A stretch of DNA of 64,000 bases from Alcanivorax limicola (GCF_019931215.1 NZ_JAIOUB010000002.1:806001-870000), one strand, 5' to 3'. Positions 17,339-31,188 are shown, numbered from the stretch's first letter. Notes: generated by a model from the letters alone, not told the origin. Numbers and translations are program-made.

Positions 17339-17363
17339 TGACGCCGGGCCCTGCCCGGCGTCA
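17339..17363 (+). terminator. Hairpin between dnaK and dnaJ
   Basis: TGACGCCGGGC (17339-17349) pairs perfectly with GCCCGGCGTCA (17353-17363) around a 3-nt loop. The following run is short (TGCTTTG), so it may only partly terminate or may stabilise the dnaK message 3' end, lowering dnaJ relative to dnaK. Confidence 0.6.
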
Positions 17364-17391
17364 TGCTTTGAATCGCACTGGTGCAATAACC

Positions 17392-19375
<1,984 letters not shown>

Positions 19376-19408
19376 CCCACGGTTGGCGCAACTAGTCCCC
19401 GATGCGGC

Positions 19409-19437
19409 GTGACACCACCGTCAATAAGCCCTAAAAT
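19409..19437 (+). promoter_or_regulatory. Sigma-70 promoter of carAB
   Basis: GTGACA (19409-19414; five of six consensus bases) and TAAAAT (19432-19437; five of six) with an ideal 17-bp spacer. A start near 19444 would place a short leader frame and a terminator hairpin before carA. Confidence 0.7.
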
Positions 19438-19464
19438 ACGGGCCTGCCCTGAAGGGCTACGCAG

Positions 19465-19524
19465 GTGGCGCACATAAGCGAAAAGCGGATCTGAGCGAGG
19501 TGGAGGTGTCCATCTCGCTTTTTT
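19465..19524 (+). promoter_or_regulatory. Candidate carAB attenuator: leader peptide plus intrinsic terminator
   Basis: A 9-codon frame (GTG at 19465, stop TGA at 19492-19494, product MAHISEKRI) with GAAGGG 8 nt upstream ends exactly at the foot of a hairpin: AGCGAG-G-TGGA (19494-19504) pairs with TCCA-T-CTCGCT (19509-19519), loop GGTG, followed by six T. An earlier hairpin CCTGC/GCAGG (about 19443-19465) could compete. The layout (promoter, leader frame, terminator, 95 nt, carA) is that of translation-coupled attenuation. The hairpin could instead simply terminate dapB transcripts. Confidence 0.55.
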
Positions 19525-19618
19525 GCGCGCGCCTGCGGTCGCCGCTACGCGCGCCATCGCACGCCATGATGGCGACGGCCCTTCCCCTGAATCTGGCACT
19601 GAATTCTGGAGGTTTGCG

Positions 19619-20749
<1,131 letters not shown>

Positions 20750-20805
20750 GCATCGCGCTGCCGCGCACCAGAACGCCATGACGAACGCCTGACGGTTAGC
20801 AGATT

Positions 20806-23800
20806 ATGCCCAAGAGAACAGACCTACAGAGCATCCTCATTATCGGCGCCGGTCCTATCGTGATCGGTCAGGCCTGTGAGTTTGATTATTCCGGCGCCCA
20901 GGCCTGCAAGGCCCTGCGCGAGGAAGGTTACCGGGTGATCCTGGTGAACTCGAACCCGGCCACCATCATGACCGACCCGGCCATGGCGGACGCGACCTAC
21001 ATCGAGCCGATCACCTGGGAAACCGTAGAACGCATTATCGAGAAAGAGCGTCCCGACGCACTGCTGCCCACCATGGGTGGCCAGACCGCGTTGAACTGCG
21101 CCCTGGATCTGGAACGCCACGGCGTGCTGGAAAAGTACGGCGTGGAAATGATTGGCGCTAACGCCGATGCCATCGACAAGGCCGAAGACCGCAGCCGGTT
21201 CGACAAGGCGATGCGTTCCATTGGCCTAGAATGCCCGCGCGCATCCATTGCCCATTCTCTGGAAGAAGCTTACAAAGTTCTCGAAGACATCGGCTTCCCC
21301 TGCATTATTCGTCCGAGCTTCACCATGGGCGGCTCCGGTGGCGGCATTGCCTACAACCGGGAAGAATTCCAGGAAATCTGCGAGCGCGGGCTGGACCTGT
21401 CGCCGACCAAAGAGCTGTTGATTGATGAATCACTGCTCGGCTGGAAAGAATATGAAATGGAAGTGGTGCGGGACAAGAACGACAACTGCATCATCGTCTG
21501 CACCATCGAAAACCTCGACCCCATGGGCGTGCACACCGGCGATTCCATCACCGTTGCCCCGGCCCAGACACTGACCGACAAGGAATACCAGATCATGCGG
21601 AACGCATCGATCGCGGTATTGCGCGAGATCGGTGTGGAAACCGGGGGCTCCAACGTGCAGTTCGGCATGTGCCCGGACACCGGCCGTCTGGTCGTGATCG
21701 AGATGAACCCGCGGGTGTCCCGTTCTTCCGCGCTGGCGTCCAAGGCCACCGGCTTCCCGATTGCCAAGATCGCCGCCAAGCTGGCAGTGGGCTACACCCT
21801 GGACGAGCTCCAGAACGACATCACCGGCGGCAAGACTCCGGCCTCGTTCGAACCGTCCATTGATTATGTCGTCACCAAGATTCCGCGCTTCAACTTTGAA
21901 AAGTTTGCGGCGGCGGACCCGGTGCTGACCACGCAGATGAAATCCGTCGGCGAAGTCATGGCCATCGGCCGTAATTTCCAGGAATCCATGCAGAAAGCAT
22001 TGCGCGGTCTGGAAACCGACTCCGACGGTTTCGACCCGAAACTGGACCCGGAAAACGGCGACCTGCGCCAGCAGGTGATCGAATCCCTGGCGTCACCCGG
22101 CCCGGATCGCATCTGGGTGCTGGGCGATGCATTCCGCTCCGGCATGAGCGTGGACGAGCTGTTCCAGCTGACCAAGATTGATCGCTGGTTCCTGGTGCAG
22201 ATCGAAGATCTGATCAAGGAAGAGGCCGCGCTGGCTGCCAGCACCTTCACGGACCTGACGGCCGCGTCGCTGTATCGCCTCAAGCGCAAGGGCTTTTCCG
22301 ATGCACGCCTGGCACGCCTGCTGGGCGTCAAGGAAGCAGACCTGCGCAGCAAACGGCACGAGTGGAATATCCGCCCCGTGTACAAGCGCGTGGATACCTG
22401 TGCGGCGGAATTTTCCACCAGCACCGCCTACATGTATTCCTCCTACGATGAAGAATGCGAAGCCGAGCCGACCGGCCGTGACAAGATCATGGTCATCGGT
22501 GGCGGCCCCAACCGTATCGGTCAGGGCATCGAGTTCGATTACTGCTGCGTACACGCCGCACTGGCGATGCGCGAAGACGGTTACGAGACCATCATGGTCA
22601 ACTGTAATCCGGAAACCGTCTCCACTGATTACGACACGTCCGACCGTCTCTACTTCGAGCCGGTGACCCTGGAAGACGTGCTGGAAATTGTCGCCAAGGA
22701 AAAACCCAAGGGCGTGATAGTGCAGTACGGCGGCCAGACGCCGCTGAAGCTGGCCCGTGCCCTGCAAGGCGCCGGCGTGCCGATTATCGGTACCAGCCCG
22801 GATGCGATTGACGAAGCCGAGGACCGCGAGCGGTTCCAGCAGATGGTCAACAAGCTTGCCCTCAAGCAGCCGCCGAACCGCACTGCGCGCAGCATCGAAG
22901 ATGGTGTGCGCCTGGCTGCAGAGATCGGCTACCCGCTGGTGGTGCGTCCGTCTTATGTACTGGGTGGCCGCGCCATGGAAATCGTCTTCAACGAAGACGA
23001 GCTGCGCAGCTACATGAAAAACGCCGTGTCAGTGTCCAACGAATCGCCGGTACTGCTGGATCGCTTCCTGGACGACGCCATTGAAGTGGACGTGGATGCG
23101 ATTTGCGACGGCCAGCAGGTCGTGATCGGCGGCATCATGCAGCACATTGAACAGGCGGGCGTGCACTCCGGTGACTCCGCCTGCTCACTGCCGCCGTACT
23201 CGCTGGATGACGACGTGCTCAACGTGATGCGCGAACAGACGGCGGCCATGGCGCTGGAGCTGGGCGTAGTCGGCCTGATGAACGTGCAGTTCGCGGTCAA
23301 GGGCACGGAAGTGTATGTGCTGGAAGTGAACCCGCGTGCTTCCCGGACCGTGCCTTACGTCTCCAAGTGCATCGGCGTGTCGCTGGCCAAGGTCGCCGCA
23401 CGGTGCATGGCGGGCACTTCGCTGGCGGATCAGGGCTTCACCAAAGAAATTGTGCCCTTGTACTTCAACGTCAAGGAAGCCGTGTTCCCGTTCGCCAAGT
23501 TCCCGAAGGTGGACCCGATTCTCGGCCCGGAAATGAAATCCACCGGCGAAGTGATGGGCGTGGGCGAAACCTTTGCCGAAGCCTATGGCAAGGCTTCCCT
23601 GGCTGCGGGTGAGCGTTTGCCGCGCACCGGCACCGCCTTTATTTCCGTGCGCGAAGCCGACAAGGACGCCTCGCTGAACGTGGCCCGTGAACTGCACTCG
23701 CTGGGCTTCCGCCTGGTGGCGACACGCGGCACCGCAGCATGCCTCACCGAAGCCGGCATTCCGGTGACAGCAGTGAATAAAGTGCTTGAGGGGCGCCCTC

Positions 23801-24048
23801 ACGTTGTGGATATGATCAAGAATGATGAAATCAGCATGATCATCAATACCACAGAGGGTAAGCAGGCGGTGCGCGATTCGTTCACCATCCGCCGCTCGGC
23901 ACTGCAGCACAAGGTGTACTACACCACCACGATTTCAGCGGCCTGGGCCGTGTGTCAGGCGCTGAAGATAGATGACGACCTGCAGGTAAGACGTCTGCAG
24001 GATATGCATGCGGCCATACTGGCGGCCGCCGGCAACGGAGAGAAATAA
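20806..24048 (+). CDS. carB: Carbamoyl-phosphate synthase large subunit
   Basis: 1080 residues. Two homologous ATP-grasp halves (about 1-400 and 555-935), each starting with a GxGPIxIGQxxEFDYSG-like motif ([20 protein letters not shown] and [17 protein letters not shown]), separated by the oligomerisation domain, and a C-terminal allosteric MGS domain (about 945-1080). It uses two ATP, bicarbonate and ammonia to make carbamoyl phosphate for arginine and pyrimidines. Its TAA overlaps the greA ATG by one base. Confidence 0.98.
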   Translation: MPKRTDLQSILIIGAGPIVIGQACEFDYSGAQACKALREEGYRVILVNSNPATIMTDPAMADATYIEPITWETVERIIEKERPDALLPTMGGQTALNCALDLERHGVLEKYGVEMIGANADAIDKAEDRSRFDKAMRSIGLECPRASIAHSLEEAYKVLEDIGFPCIIRPSFTMGGSGGGIAYNREEFQEICERGLDLSPTKELLIDESLLGWKEYEMEVVRDKNDNCIIVCTIENLDPMGVHTGDSITVAPAQTLTDKEYQIMRNASIAVLREIGVETGGSNVQFGMCPDTGRLVVIEMNPRVSRSSALASKATGFPIAKIAAKLAVGYTLDELQNDITGGKTPASFEPSIDYVVTKIPRFNFEKFAAADPVLTTQMKSVGEVMAIGRNFQESMQKALRGLETDSDGFDPKLDPENGDLRQQVIESLASPGPDRIWVLGDAFRSGMSVDELFQLTKIDRWFLVQIEDLIKEEAALAASTFTDLTAASLYRLKRKGFSDARLARLLGVKEADLRSKRHEWNIRPVYKRVDTCAAEFSTSTAYMYSSYDEECEAEPTGRDKIMVIGGGPNRIGQGIEFDYCCVHAALAMREDGYETIMVNCNPETVSTDYDTSDRLYFEPVTLEDVLEIVAKEKPKGVIVQYGGQTPLKLARALQGAGVPIIGTSPDAIDEAEDRERFQQMVNKLALKQPPNRTARSIEDGVRLAAEIGYPLVVRPSYVLGGRAMEIVFNEDELRSYMKNAVSVSNESPVLLDRFLDDAIEVDVDAICDGQQVVIGGIMQHIEQAGVHSGDSACSLPPYSLDDDVLNVMREQTAAMALELGVVGLMNVQFAVKGTEVYVLEVNPRASRTVPYVSKCIGVSLAKVAARCMAGTSLADQGFTKEIVPLYFNVKEAVFPFAKFPKVDPILGPEMKSTGEVMGVGETFAEAYGKASLAAGERLPRTGTAFISVREADKDASLNVARELHSLGFRLVATRGTAACLTEAGIPVTAVNKVLEGRPHVVDMIKNDEISMIINTTEGKQAVRDSFTIRRSALQHKVYYTTTISAAWAVCQALKIDDDLQVRRLQDMHAAILAAAGNGEK

Positions 24049-24524
24049 TGCAACGAGTGCCCATGACAATTGAAGGTGCAGAAGCGCTTCGCGAGGAGCT
24101 GCAGCACCTGAAGATGGTTGTTCGGCCACGGATCGTGCAATCCATTGCCGAAGCGCGTGAGCATGGCGACCTGAAAGAAAACGCCGAATACCATGCTGCC
24201 CGCGAGGAGCAGGGATTTTGCGAGGGCCGCATCAACGAAATCGAAAGCAAGCTGGGTGCTGCACAGATTATCGACGTGCGTGATATCCAGCACACCGGCA
24301 AGGTGTTGTTCGGTACCACGGTGACGATCATCAATGTGGATACCGACGAAGAGAAGGTCTACAAGATCGTCGGCGACGACGAAGCCAGCATCAAGAAAGG
24401 CAAGATTTCGGTGAACTCACCGATTGCCCGGGGCCTGATTGGCAAGATGGAAGGCGATTCCGTGCAGATCGAAACGCCGGGCGGCGTGGTGGAATACGAG
24501 ATCGACAAAGTCGAGCATCTTTGA
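24048..24524 (+). CDS. greA: Transcription elongation factor GreA
   Basis: 158 residues. The N-terminal coiled coil with the acidic tip ([21 protein letters not shown]) enters the RNA polymerase secondary channel and triggers cleavage of backtracked RNA; the C-terminal globular domain ([15 protein letters not shown]...[11 protein letters not shown]) is complete. The start overlaps the carB stop (TAATG) with GGAG upstream, so translation is coupled. It is followed by convergent yhbY. Confidence 0.97.
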   Translation: MQRVPMTIEGAEALREELQHLKMVVRPRIVQSIAEAREHGDLKENAEYHAAREEQGFCEGRINEIESKLGAAQIIDVRDIQHTGKVLFGTTVTIINVDTDEEKVYKIVGDDEASIKKGKISVNSPIARGLIGKMEGDSVQIETPGGVVEYEIDKVEHL

Positions 24525-24537
24525 TGCTTGGTCGCTG

Positions 24538-24570
24538 ATTCTGCGCGCTCAGCCTTGCTGGGCGCGCAGA
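24538..24570. terminator. GC-rich hairpin between convergent greA and yhbY
   Basis: ATTCTGCGCGC pairs with GCGCGCAGAAT, with an inner TCAGC/GCTGG extension, overlapping the end of yhbY. There is no U tract, so intrinsic termination is uncertain; it may protect the 3' ends. Confidence 0.45.
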
Positions 24571-24863
24571 ATGTTGGACAGCTTGGGATTCGGCTTTTTC
24601 GCCGCTCGGTACAGCAGGGCGATATTGCCGATGCGCTGCACCAGTTCAGCCTTTCCGGCCTCACACAGCGCGTCTACGATGGCGGCCCGGTCGTCCCGGT
24701 TTTCGGCATTGACGCGCACCTTGATCAGCTCGTGATCTTCGAGGCGCCCGTTCAGCTCCTCGATAAAGGTCTCGGTCAGGCCGTTGCCACCAAAGATCAG
24801 CACCGGCTTGAGGTGATGGCCGATGGTCTTGTAACGTCGTTTGTCTTGCTGATTCAGGGGCAT
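24549..24863 (-). CDS. yhbY: YhbY-family RNA-binding (CRM domain) protein
   Basis: 104 residues forming a single CRM domain: [34 protein letters not shown], with the GxxG loop, then [10 protein letters not shown]. The family binds precursor 50S ribosomal particles. It is divergent from rlmE, another 50S assembly gene, with which it is classically paired. Start at 24863 follows an AAGGAGACC-type site on the minus strand. Confidence 0.95.
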   Translation of the reverse strand: MPLNQQDKRRYKTIGHHLKPVLIFGGNGLTETFIEELNGRLEDHELIKVRVNAENRDDRAAIVDALCEAGKAELVQRIGNIALLYRAAKKPNPKLSNILRAQQG

Positions 24864-24975
24864 TGCCGGTCTCCTTCGCGGGCGGCCATTCTACACGCGC
24901 CGCCGCGTGAGTACATCAGGCCCTGACAGGGCCGCATACGTGGCGCGGACACATCCTGTACGGGCAGATCCAGGC

Positions 24976-25599
24976 ATGGGCAGATCCAAGAGCAGCAGCC
25001 GCTGGCTGAACGAACACTTCAACGATCAGTGGGTCGCCAAGGCCCAGGCCGAGGGCTATCGCTCCCGCGCCAGCTTCAAGTTGCTGGAAATCCACGAAAA
25101 AGACAAACTCTTCCGCCCTGGCCTGCGCGTGCTGGACCTGGGTGCGGCGCCCGGTGGCTGGTCCCAGGTGGCGGCCCGGCTCATGGGCAGCAATGGCCAG
25201 ATACTGGCCAGCGACATTCTGCCTATGGAGGCGATTGCCGATGTCACCTTCATTCAGGGCGACTTTCGTGAAGAATCGGTGTTTCAGGAACTGCTGACCG
25301 CACTGGATGGTCGTCAGGTGGACCTTGTAATGTCCGACATGGCCCCCAATATGAGTGGTAACAGGGCGGTGGATCAGCCGCGGGTCATGTATCTGGCAGA
25401 ACTGGCGCTGGATATGGCCAACCGGGTGCTGGCGCCAGATGGCCGGTTTCTGGTCAAGGTATTCCAGGGTGAAGGGCTTGAAGCGTACCGCCGCGATCTT
25501 CACGCCAGCTTTGACAAGCTGGTGACGCGCAAGCCTGCCGCCAGCCGGCCGCGCTCCCCGGAGGTGTATCTGCTGGGGTCGGGTCGCAAAATGGTGTAA
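24976..25599 (+). CDS. rlmE: 23S rRNA 2'-O-ribose U2552 methyltransferase RlmE (FtsJ)
   Basis: 207 residues. SAM site [15 protein letters not shown], catalytic Asp in [12 protein letters not shown], Lys in [10 protein letters not shown] and the PRSPEVYLL ending give the K-D-K-E tetrad of RrmJ. It methylates U2552 late in 50S assembly. Met at 24976 gives the conserved [15 protein letters not shown]; earlier in-frame starts lack similarity. No strong ribosome-binding site is seen. It precedes ftsH as in E. coli and Pseudomonas. Confidence 0.97.
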   Translation: MGRSKSSSRWLNEHFNDQWVAKAQAEGYRSRASFKLLEIHEKDKLFRPGLRVLDLGAAPGGWSQVAARLMGSNGQILASDILPMEAIADVTFIQGDFREESVFQELLTALDGRQVDLVMSDMAPNMSGNRAVDQPRVMYLAELALDMANRVLAPDGRFLVKVFQGEGLEAYRRDLHASFDKLVTRKPAASRPRSPEVYLLGSGRKMV

Positions 25600-25613
25600 C
25601 GTATATCTTATCA

Positions 25614-25636
25614 ATTCAGGCAATAACCGCCTGAAT
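25614..25636 (+). terminator. Hairpin between rlmE and ftsH
   Basis: ATTCAGGC (25614-25621) pairs with GCCTGAAT (25629-25636) across a 7-nt loop, followed by TTT. Weak terminator or leader structure of ftsH. Confidence 0.45.
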
Positions 25637-25673
25637 TTCCGCAGATTTCTGCGTCAGTAGGGAGAGGTGTCCC

Positions 25674-27629
25674 TTGAACGACATGACCAAGAATATCATT
25701 CTCTGGATGGTGATCGCCGGGGTTCTCTACGTTGTATTGCAGAACGTGAATCACGAGCCGCCCGCGCGCTCCATGGATTACTCAACCTTTATCTCCGAAG
25801 TGGAGAAGGGCGAAGTAACCCGCGTCGAGATTCAGGATTACCGCATCCGTGGCGAAACCCGCGACGGCCAGCGTTTCCAGACCGTGAAGCCGCCGGTTTC
25901 GGACCTGGACCTGATGCCGACCCTGATCCAGAACCGTGTCGTGGTCGAGGGCAAAGAGCCTGAGCGCCAGGGGTTCATGACCCAGCTGTTCCTGTCGATT
26001 CTGCCGATCCTGCTGATCCTCGCCATCTTCATCTTCTTCATGCGCCAGATGCAGGGCGGTGGTAAAGGGGGCGGCGGGCCGATGACCTTCGGCAAGAGCA
26101 AGGCACGCCTGCTGTCCGAAGATCAGATCAAGACCACCTTCGCCGATGTGGCGGGTGTGGAAGAGGCCAAGGAAGAAGTGGAAGAGCTGGTGGAGTTCCT
26201 GCGTGACCCGGCCAAGTTCCAGCGCCTGGGCGGCAAGATTCCCCGTGGCGTGTTGATGGTGGGTTCACCGGGTACCGGTAAGACCCTGCTGGCCAAGGCG
26301 ATTGCCGGCGAAGCGCGGGTGCCGTTCTTCTCCATCTCCGGTTCGGACTTTGTCGAAATGTTTGTCGGCGTGGGTGCGTCCCGCGTGCGTGACATGTTCG
26401 AGCAGGCCAAGAAACACGCGCCCTGCATCATCTTCATTGACGAGATTGACGCCGTTGGCCGTAGCCGTGGCGCCGGTCTGGGCGGCGGTCACGACGAACG
26501 CGAACAGACCTTGAACCAGTTGCTGGTGGAAATGGACGGCTTTGGCGCCAACGACGGCATCATCGTCATTGCCGCCACCAACCGCCCGGATGTACTGGAT
26601 GCCGCACTGCTGCGTCCCGGCCGCTTCGACCGCCAGGTGGTGGTGCCGCTGCCGGACGTGCGTGGCCGCGAACAGATCATCAAGGTGCACATGCGCAGCG
26701 TGCCGGTGGCGGATGACGTCAACCCGAGCCTGATTGCCCGTGGCACCCCCGGCTTCTCCGGCGCCGACCTGGCGAACCTGGTCAACGAAGCCGCGCTGTT
26801 TGCCGCCCGTGGCAACAAGCGTCTGGTCGGCATGGAAGAGTTCGAGCGCGCCAAGGACAAGATCCTCATGGGTGCCGAGCGCCGCTCCATGGTGATGTCC
26901 GAGAAAGAGAAGCTGAACACCGCCTATCACGAAGCCGGGCACGCCATCATCGGCCGCCTGGTGCCGGAGCATGACCCGGTTTACAAGGTGTCGATCATTC
27001 CCCGTGGCCGCGCCCTGGGCGTGACCATGTACCTGCCGGAAGAAGACAAGTACAGCCAGTCCAAGCGCGCCATCGAGAGCATGATCTGCTCCCTGTTCGG
27101 CGGCCGTCTGGCCGAGGAAATGATCAACGGTTTTGACGGCGTCACCACCGGTGCCTCCAACGATATCGAGCGCGCCACCAAGATGGCCCGCGCCATGGTC
27201 ACCAAGTGGGGCCTGTCCGAAAAAATGGGCCCGCTGGCCTACGAGGAAGAAGAAGGCGAAGTCTTCCTCGGCAAGAGCATGTCCCAGCGCAAGCAGGTGT
27301 CCGAGCAGACCGCGGAAGAAATTGACCGCGAAGTGCGCGCCATCATCGACATGTGCTACGGCAAGGCCAAAGAGATTCTGGAAGGCAACCGCGACAAGCT
27401 GGAAGCCATGGCCCAGGCGTTGATGCAGTACGAAACCATTGATGCCGACCAGATCGAAGACATCATGAACGGCCGCACCCCGCGCCCGCCGAAAGACTGG
27501 CAGGACCCGGGCAGTGGCACCGGTGCTGCCAGCAAAGACGCTGCCAGCCCGAGCGATGCTCCGGCGGCCTCGGACGGCGACAAACCCAAGGGCGAAGGCC
27601 CCATCGGCGGCCCGGCGAACACGCACTGA
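25674..27629 (+). CDS. ftsH: ATP-dependent zinc metalloprotease FtsH
   Basis: 651 residues. Two membrane helices (about 8-23 and 104-123) bracket the periplasmic domain; then the AAA+ ATPase with Walker A GSPGTGKT (197-204), Walker B IIFIDE (252-257), second region of homology, and the zinc protease site HEAGH (419-423). It degrades membrane and short-lived proteins such as sigma-32. The Walker A second residue is Ser where most FtsH have Pro. TTG at 25674 fits the GGGAGAGG site better than ATG at 25683. The C-terminal 40 residues are a low-complexity Ala/Ser/Asp/Pro tail. Confidence 0.97.
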   Translation: MNDMTKNIILWMVIAGVLYVVLQNVNHEPPARSMDYSTFISEVEKGEVTRVEIQDYRIRGETRDGQRFQTVKPPVSDLDLMPTLIQNRVVVEGKEPERQGFMTQLFLSILPILLILAIFIFFMRQMQGGGKGGGGPMTFGKSKARLLSEDQIKTTFADVAGVEEAKEEVEELVEFLRDPAKFQRLGGKIPRGVLMVGSPGTGKTLLAKAIAGEARVPFFSISGSDFVEMFVGVGASRVRDMFEQAKKHAPCIIFIDEIDAVGRSRGAGLGGGHDEREQTLNQLLVEMDGFGANDGIIVIAATNRPDVLDAALLRPGRFDRQVVVPLPDVRGREQIIKVHMRSVPVADDVNPSLIARGTPGFSGADLANLVNEAALFAARGNKRLVGMEEFERAKDKILMGAERRSMVMSEKEKLNTAYHEAGHAIIGRLVPEHDPVYKVSIIPRGRALGVTMYLPEEDKYSQSKRAIESMICSLFGGRLAEEMINGFDGVTTGASNDIERATKMARAMVTKWGLSEKMGPLAYEEEEGEVFLGKSMSQRKQVSEQTAEEIDREVRAIIDMCYGKAKEILEGNRDKLEAMAQALMQYETIDADQIEDIMNGRTPRPPKDWQDPGSGTGAASKDAASPSDAPAASDGDKPKGEGPIGGPANTH

Positions 27630-27633
27630 CACG

Positions 27634-28467
27634 ATGAAAACACTGCAATGCGGGGCGCGGACACTGACACTGTCCGCGCCTGTCGTTATGGGGGTATTAA
27701 ATGTGACCCCCGATTCCTTTTCTGACGGCGGTCGCTTCACCGGGCGCGACGCCGCCCTGCAACAGGCGCGGCAGATGCACGCCGACGGCGCCGCCATTAT
27801 TGATGTGGGGGGCGAATCCACCCGCCCCGGCGCACTGCCCGTCAGTGAGCAGGAAGAACTGGACCGGGTGATTCCCGTCGTGGAAGCCATCGCGGCAGAA
27901 CTCGATACCATCATCTCCCTGGATACCAGCACCCCGGTCGTGATCCGTGAAGGTGCCAGGGCGGGGGCCGGCTTGATCAATGACGTGCGCGCCCTGCAGC
28001 GCCCCGGCGCGCTGGACGCCGCCGCACTGAGCGGCCTGCCGGTGTGCCTGATGCACATGCAGGGCGAGCCGGACACCATGCAGCAGGCACCGCGCTACGA
28101 CGATGTGGTGGCGGACGTGCTGGGCTTTCTGCGCGCCCGCGTGCAGGCCTGCGAGGCCGCCGGCATTGGCCGCGAACGCCTGCTGCTGGACCCGGGCTTC
28201 GGTTTTGGCAAGACGTTGGCGCATAATCTGCGCCTGCTGCGCGAACTGGACCGCCTGACCATTGAGGGCCTGCCCCTGCTGGTGGGCATGTCACGCAAGT
28301 CCATGATTGCCAAAGTGCTGGGCCGCGAGGTGGACGAACGCCTGCCCGCCAGCCTGGCGCTGGCCGTGATGGCCGCCGAGCGCGGCGCGGATATCCTGCG
28401 CGTGCACGATGTCAGAGAAACCAGTGATGCGCTGCGCATGGCTCATGCCGTGCTGCACGGTGCTTAA
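27634..28467 (+). CDS. folP: Dihydropteroate synthase
   Basis: 277 residues, TIM barrel. VMGVLNVTPDSFSDGG (pterin/pyrophosphate site), GGESTRPGA, SLDTSTPVVIREG, the LDPGFGFGK loop and GMSRKSM are all present. It joins pterin pyrophosphate and p-aminobenzoate; it is the sulfonamide target. It starts 4 bp after ftsH, and glmM follows 15 bp later; ftsH-folP-glmM is the conserved order. Confidence 0.97.
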   Translation: MKTLQCGARTLTLSAPVVMGVLNVTPDSFSDGGRFTGRDAALQQARQMHADGAAIIDVGGESTRPGALPVSEQEELDRVIPVVEAIAAELDTIISLDTSTPVVIREGARAGAGLINDVRALQRPGALDAAALSGLPVCLMHMQGEPDTMQQAPRYDDVVADVLGFLRARVQACEAAGIGRERLLLDPGFGFGKTLAHNLRLLRELDRLTIEGLPLLVGMSRKSMIAKVLGREVDERLPASLALAVMAAERGADILRVHDVRETSDALRMAHAVLHGA

Positions 28468-28482
28468 CGAAGGAGGCCAGGG

Positions 28483-29820
28483 ATGACGCGACAATATTTC
28501 GGTACCGATGGCGTGCGCGGCACAGTAGGGGAATTCCCGATTACCCCGGATTTTGTGCTCAAGCTGGGCTGGGCTGTCGGCTCAGTGCTGGCAGAGCAGG
28601 GCCAGAGCAAGGTGCTGATTGGCAAGGACACACGGATCTCCGGCTACATGTTCGAATCGGCGCTTGAGGCGGGCATCTCCGCCGCCGGCGTTGATGTGCT
28701 GCTGCTGGGCCCCATGCCCACGCCGGCCATCGCCTATCTGACCACCACCTTCCAGGCCCAGGCGGGCATCGTCATTTCCGCGTCCCACAATCCCTACACC
28801 GACAACGGCATCAAGTTCTTCGGCGCCAACGGCCGCAAGCTGCCGGATGCGATGGAAGAGGCCATTGAGCGGCGTCTCGGGGAAGACATGAAGATGGTGG
28901 ATACCGATGCCCTTGGTAAGGTGCGTCGCATCGGGGATGCCCGCGGCCGCTACATTGAATTCTGCAAGAGCACCGTGCTCGGCCGTCTGGCGCTCAAGGG
29001 CAAGAAGATCGTCGTGGACTGCGCCAACGGCGCTGCCTACCACATCGCCCCGGACGTGCTGGAGGAGCTTGGTGCGGACGTGGTGACCCTGTCCGCCGAG
29101 CCCGATGGCGTTAACATCAATCGCGATTGCGGCAGCACCCACCCGGAAGCACTGATTGCCCGAGTGCGCGCCGAAAAAGCCGACCTGGGCATTGCCTTCG
29201 ATGGCGACGCGGACCGCGTGCTGATGGTGGACGACCAGGGCGAGCTGGTGGACGGGGATCAGTTGCTGTACGTGCTGGCCATCGACCGCAAGCGTCGCGG
29301 CGGTGCATTTGGCGGCGCCGTGGGCACGCTGATGTCCAACTTCGGCCTGGAGTTGGCATTGCAGCGCGAGGGTGTGCCGTTCATGCGCGCCAAGGTGGGC
29401 GACCGCTATGTCATCGAAGCCATGGACCAGCAGGGCTGGATGCTGGGGGGCGAGTCCTCCGGCCACATCATCTGCCTGGACCGGGCCTCCACCGGCGACG
29501 GCGTCGTGTCTGCCTTGCAGGTGTTGGCAGCATTGCAGCATCAGGGCTGCTCCTTGCGAGAGGCCTGTGCCGGTATGGAAAAACTGCCCCAGGTGATGAT
29601 CAATGTGCGCGGTCCGCGCCGGGCCGGCATGGACGATAATGCGGCAGTGCAAGCCGCCGTGGCGGCCGCCGAGCAACGGCTGGCCGGCACCGGGCGCGTT
29701 CTGTTGCGGCCATCCGGCACCGAGCCGCTGGTGCGTGTCATGGTCGAGGGCGAGTCACCGGCACTGGTGCAAAGCGTCTGTGAAGAGCTCGCCGCCGTAG
29801 TGGAGCGGGAAATCGCCTGA
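28483..29820 (+). CDS. glmM: Phosphoglucosamine mutase
   Basis: 445 residues. [14 protein letters not shown] start, phosphoserine loop [16 protein letters not shown] (Ser about 102), metal loop FDGDADR and substrate loop [23 protein letters not shown] at the C terminus. It converts glucosamine-6-phosphate to glucosamine-1-phosphate for UDP-GlcNAc, thus peptidoglycan and LPS. AAGGAGG lies 7 nt upstream. Confidence 0.97.
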   Translation: MTRQYFGTDGVRGTVGEFPITPDFVLKLGWAVGSVLAEQGQSKVLIGKDTRISGYMFESALEAGISAAGVDVLLLGPMPTPAIAYLTTTFQAQAGIVISASHNPYTDNGIKFFGANGRKLPDAMEEAIERRLGEDMKMVDTDALGKVRRIGDARGRYIEFCKSTVLGRLALKGKKIVVDCANGAAYHIAPDVLEELGADVVTLSAEPDGVNINRDCGSTHPEALIARVRAEKADLGIAFDGDADRVLMVDDQGELVDGDQLLYVLAIDRKRRGGAFGGAVGTLMSNFGLELALQREGVPFMRAKVGDRYVIEAMDQQGWMLGGESSGHIICLDRASTGDGVVSALQVLAALQHQGCSLREACAGMEKLPQVMINVRGPRRAGMDDNAAVQAAVAAAEQRLAGTGRVLLRPSGTEPLVRVMVEGESPALVQSVCEELAAVVEREIA

Positions 29821-29866
29821 GTCGGGAATCAATCTGTCAGGAACACAAAAGAAAAGGGGATCAGGT

Positions 29867-30646
29867 TTGCGCACATCCATACGTACATCCATACGTACAC
29901 CCATCGTCGCCGGGAACTGGAAGATGCATGGCCGCCTGGAGATGGCGCGCACACTGACAGCGGATATTGCCTTGAGCGCCCCGGCGGATGTCGAGGTGGT
30001 CTTGTGCCCGCCGTATCCCTACCTGGGGGTGTTGGCCGAGGTCCTGGAAAACAGGTCCGTGGCCCTCGGCGCCCAGAATCTGGCCAGTGAGGCCGAGGGC
30101 GCCTACACCGGCGAAGTCGCTGGCGAGATGCTTGCGGAGTTCGGCTGCCGCTATGTGCTGGTGGGGCATTCCGAGCGCCGCAGCCTGTTTGGCGAAACCG
30201 ATGATGAGGTGGCAGCCAAGTTCTGCCGGGCCCAGGCCGCCGGTCTGCAACCGGTGCTGTGCCTGGGCGAAAGCCAGGCAGAACGGGAGGCCGGCGACAC
30301 CGAAGCGGTGATCGCCCGGCAGCTGGACGCCGTGCTGTCGCGGGCTGGTGTGGCCGCGCTGACCACCGCCGTGATTGCCTATGAGCCCGTCTGGGCCATC
30401 GGCACAGGCCTGACAGCCAGCCCGGCACAGGCCCAGGCCGTGCACGCATTTATCCGCGCACGGGTGGCGCAGCAGAGCCCGGAAGTGGCTGCTGGCGTGC
30501 GTATCCTTTACGGCGGCAGTGTAAAGGCGGATAATGCCGCCTCTTTGCTGGCCGAGCCCGATATCGATGGGGGCTTGATCGGTGGGGCGTCACTTGACGC
30601 GGACAGTTTTCTCGCCATTTGTCAGGCGGCAACTACAGCCCAGTAA
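29867..30646 (+). CDS. tpiA: Triose-phosphate isomerase
   Basis: 259 residues. NWKM with catalytic Lys, GHSERR with catalytic His, YEPVWAIGTG with catalytic Glu and the phosphate loop YGGSVK are intact. Start TTG at 29867 with AAGGGG 7 nt upstream. The first ten residues (RTSIRTSIRTPI) come from a 12-bp tandem repeat, giving a longer N terminus than usual; translation could also begin later, but no better site is seen. tpiA-secG adjacency is conserved. Confidence 0.96.
   Translation: MRTSIRTSIRTPIVAGNWKMHGRLEMARTLTADIALSAPADVEVVLCPPYPYLGVLAEVLENRSVALGAQNLASEAEGAYTGEVAGEMLAEFGCRYVLVGHSERRSLFGETDDEVAAKFCRAQAAGLQPVLCLGESQAEREAGDTEAVIARQLDAVLSRAGVAALTTAVIAYEPVWAIGTGLTASPAQAQAVHAFIRARVAQQSPEVAAGVRILYGGSVKADNAASLLAEPDIDGGLIGGASLDADSFLAICQAATTAQ
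29873..29896 (+). repeat. 12-bp tandem repeat at the 5' end of tpiA
   Basis: ACATCCATACGT occurs twice in tandem (29873-29884, 29885-29896), followed by a partial third copy (ACACCCAT). It keeps frame and encodes repeated TSIR. Confidence 0.95.
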
Positions 30647-30668
30647 CAGCCCAGTAAGCAGACTTTTT

Positions 30669-31079
30669 ATGGATATTGTTCTTCATATCGTGCACGTGTT
30701 GACAGCTTTGGCTCTGATCGGCCTCGTCCTGATTCAGCATGGCAAGGGCGCCGATGCCGGCGCTTCATTTGGCGGCGGCGCCTCCTCTTCCACCGTATTC
30801 GGTGGCAGCGGCGCCAGCAGTTTCCTGACCCGGACCACCGCGATCCTGGCGACGGTGTTCATGCTCACTAGCCTTGCGCTGGCCTGGCATGCGCGCCAGA
30901 TGTCCTCGGACGACGGCTCGGCCCTGCCGGTGCTGGAGCGTATCCAGCAGGAGCAGGACTCCGAAGTGCCTGACTGGACGCAGGATATGGACGGCATGAT
31001 TCCACAAGTGGAAGAAAATGCTGCAGAAGTCCCGCGGCCTGAGGTAGAATCTGCCGCCCCGACGGACGACCAGCAGTAA
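30669..31079 (+). CDS. secG: Preprotein translocase subunit SecG
   Basis: 136 residues. Two membrane helices (about 2-20 and 53-70) around the conserved LIQHGKGADAGASFGGGASSSTVFGGSGASSFLTR loop. It stabilises SecYEG and speeds export. The acidic, Pro/Glu-rich C-terminal extension (about 75-136) is longer than in E. coli. Met at 30669 is the family start; tRNA-Leu follows 23 bp after the stop and is probably cotranscribed. Confidence 0.95.
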   Translation: MDIVLHIVHVLTALALIGLVLIQHGKGADAGASFGGGASSSTVFGGSGASSFLTRTTAILATVFMLTSLALAWHARQMSSDDGSALPVLERIQQEQDSEVPDWTQDMDGMIPQVEENAAEVPRPEVESAAPTDDQQ

Positions 31080-31102
31080 GCGGTCGTTCCGGTCGAGAAT
31101 TT

Positions 31103-31188
31103 GCCGAAGTGGTGGAATTGGTAGACACGCTATCTTGAGGGGGTAGTGAGCCTAGCTCGTGCGGGTTCAAGTCCCGCCTTCGGCACCA
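31103..31188 (+). tRNA. tRNA-Leu(GAG)
   Basis: 86 nt. Acceptor GCCGAAG pairs with CTTCGGC; anticodon stem CTATC/GGTAG encloses the loop TTGAGGG (anticodon GAG); a long class II variable arm follows; T arm GGTTCAAGTCC; CCA is encoded. Location after secG is the standard one. Confidence 0.96.
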
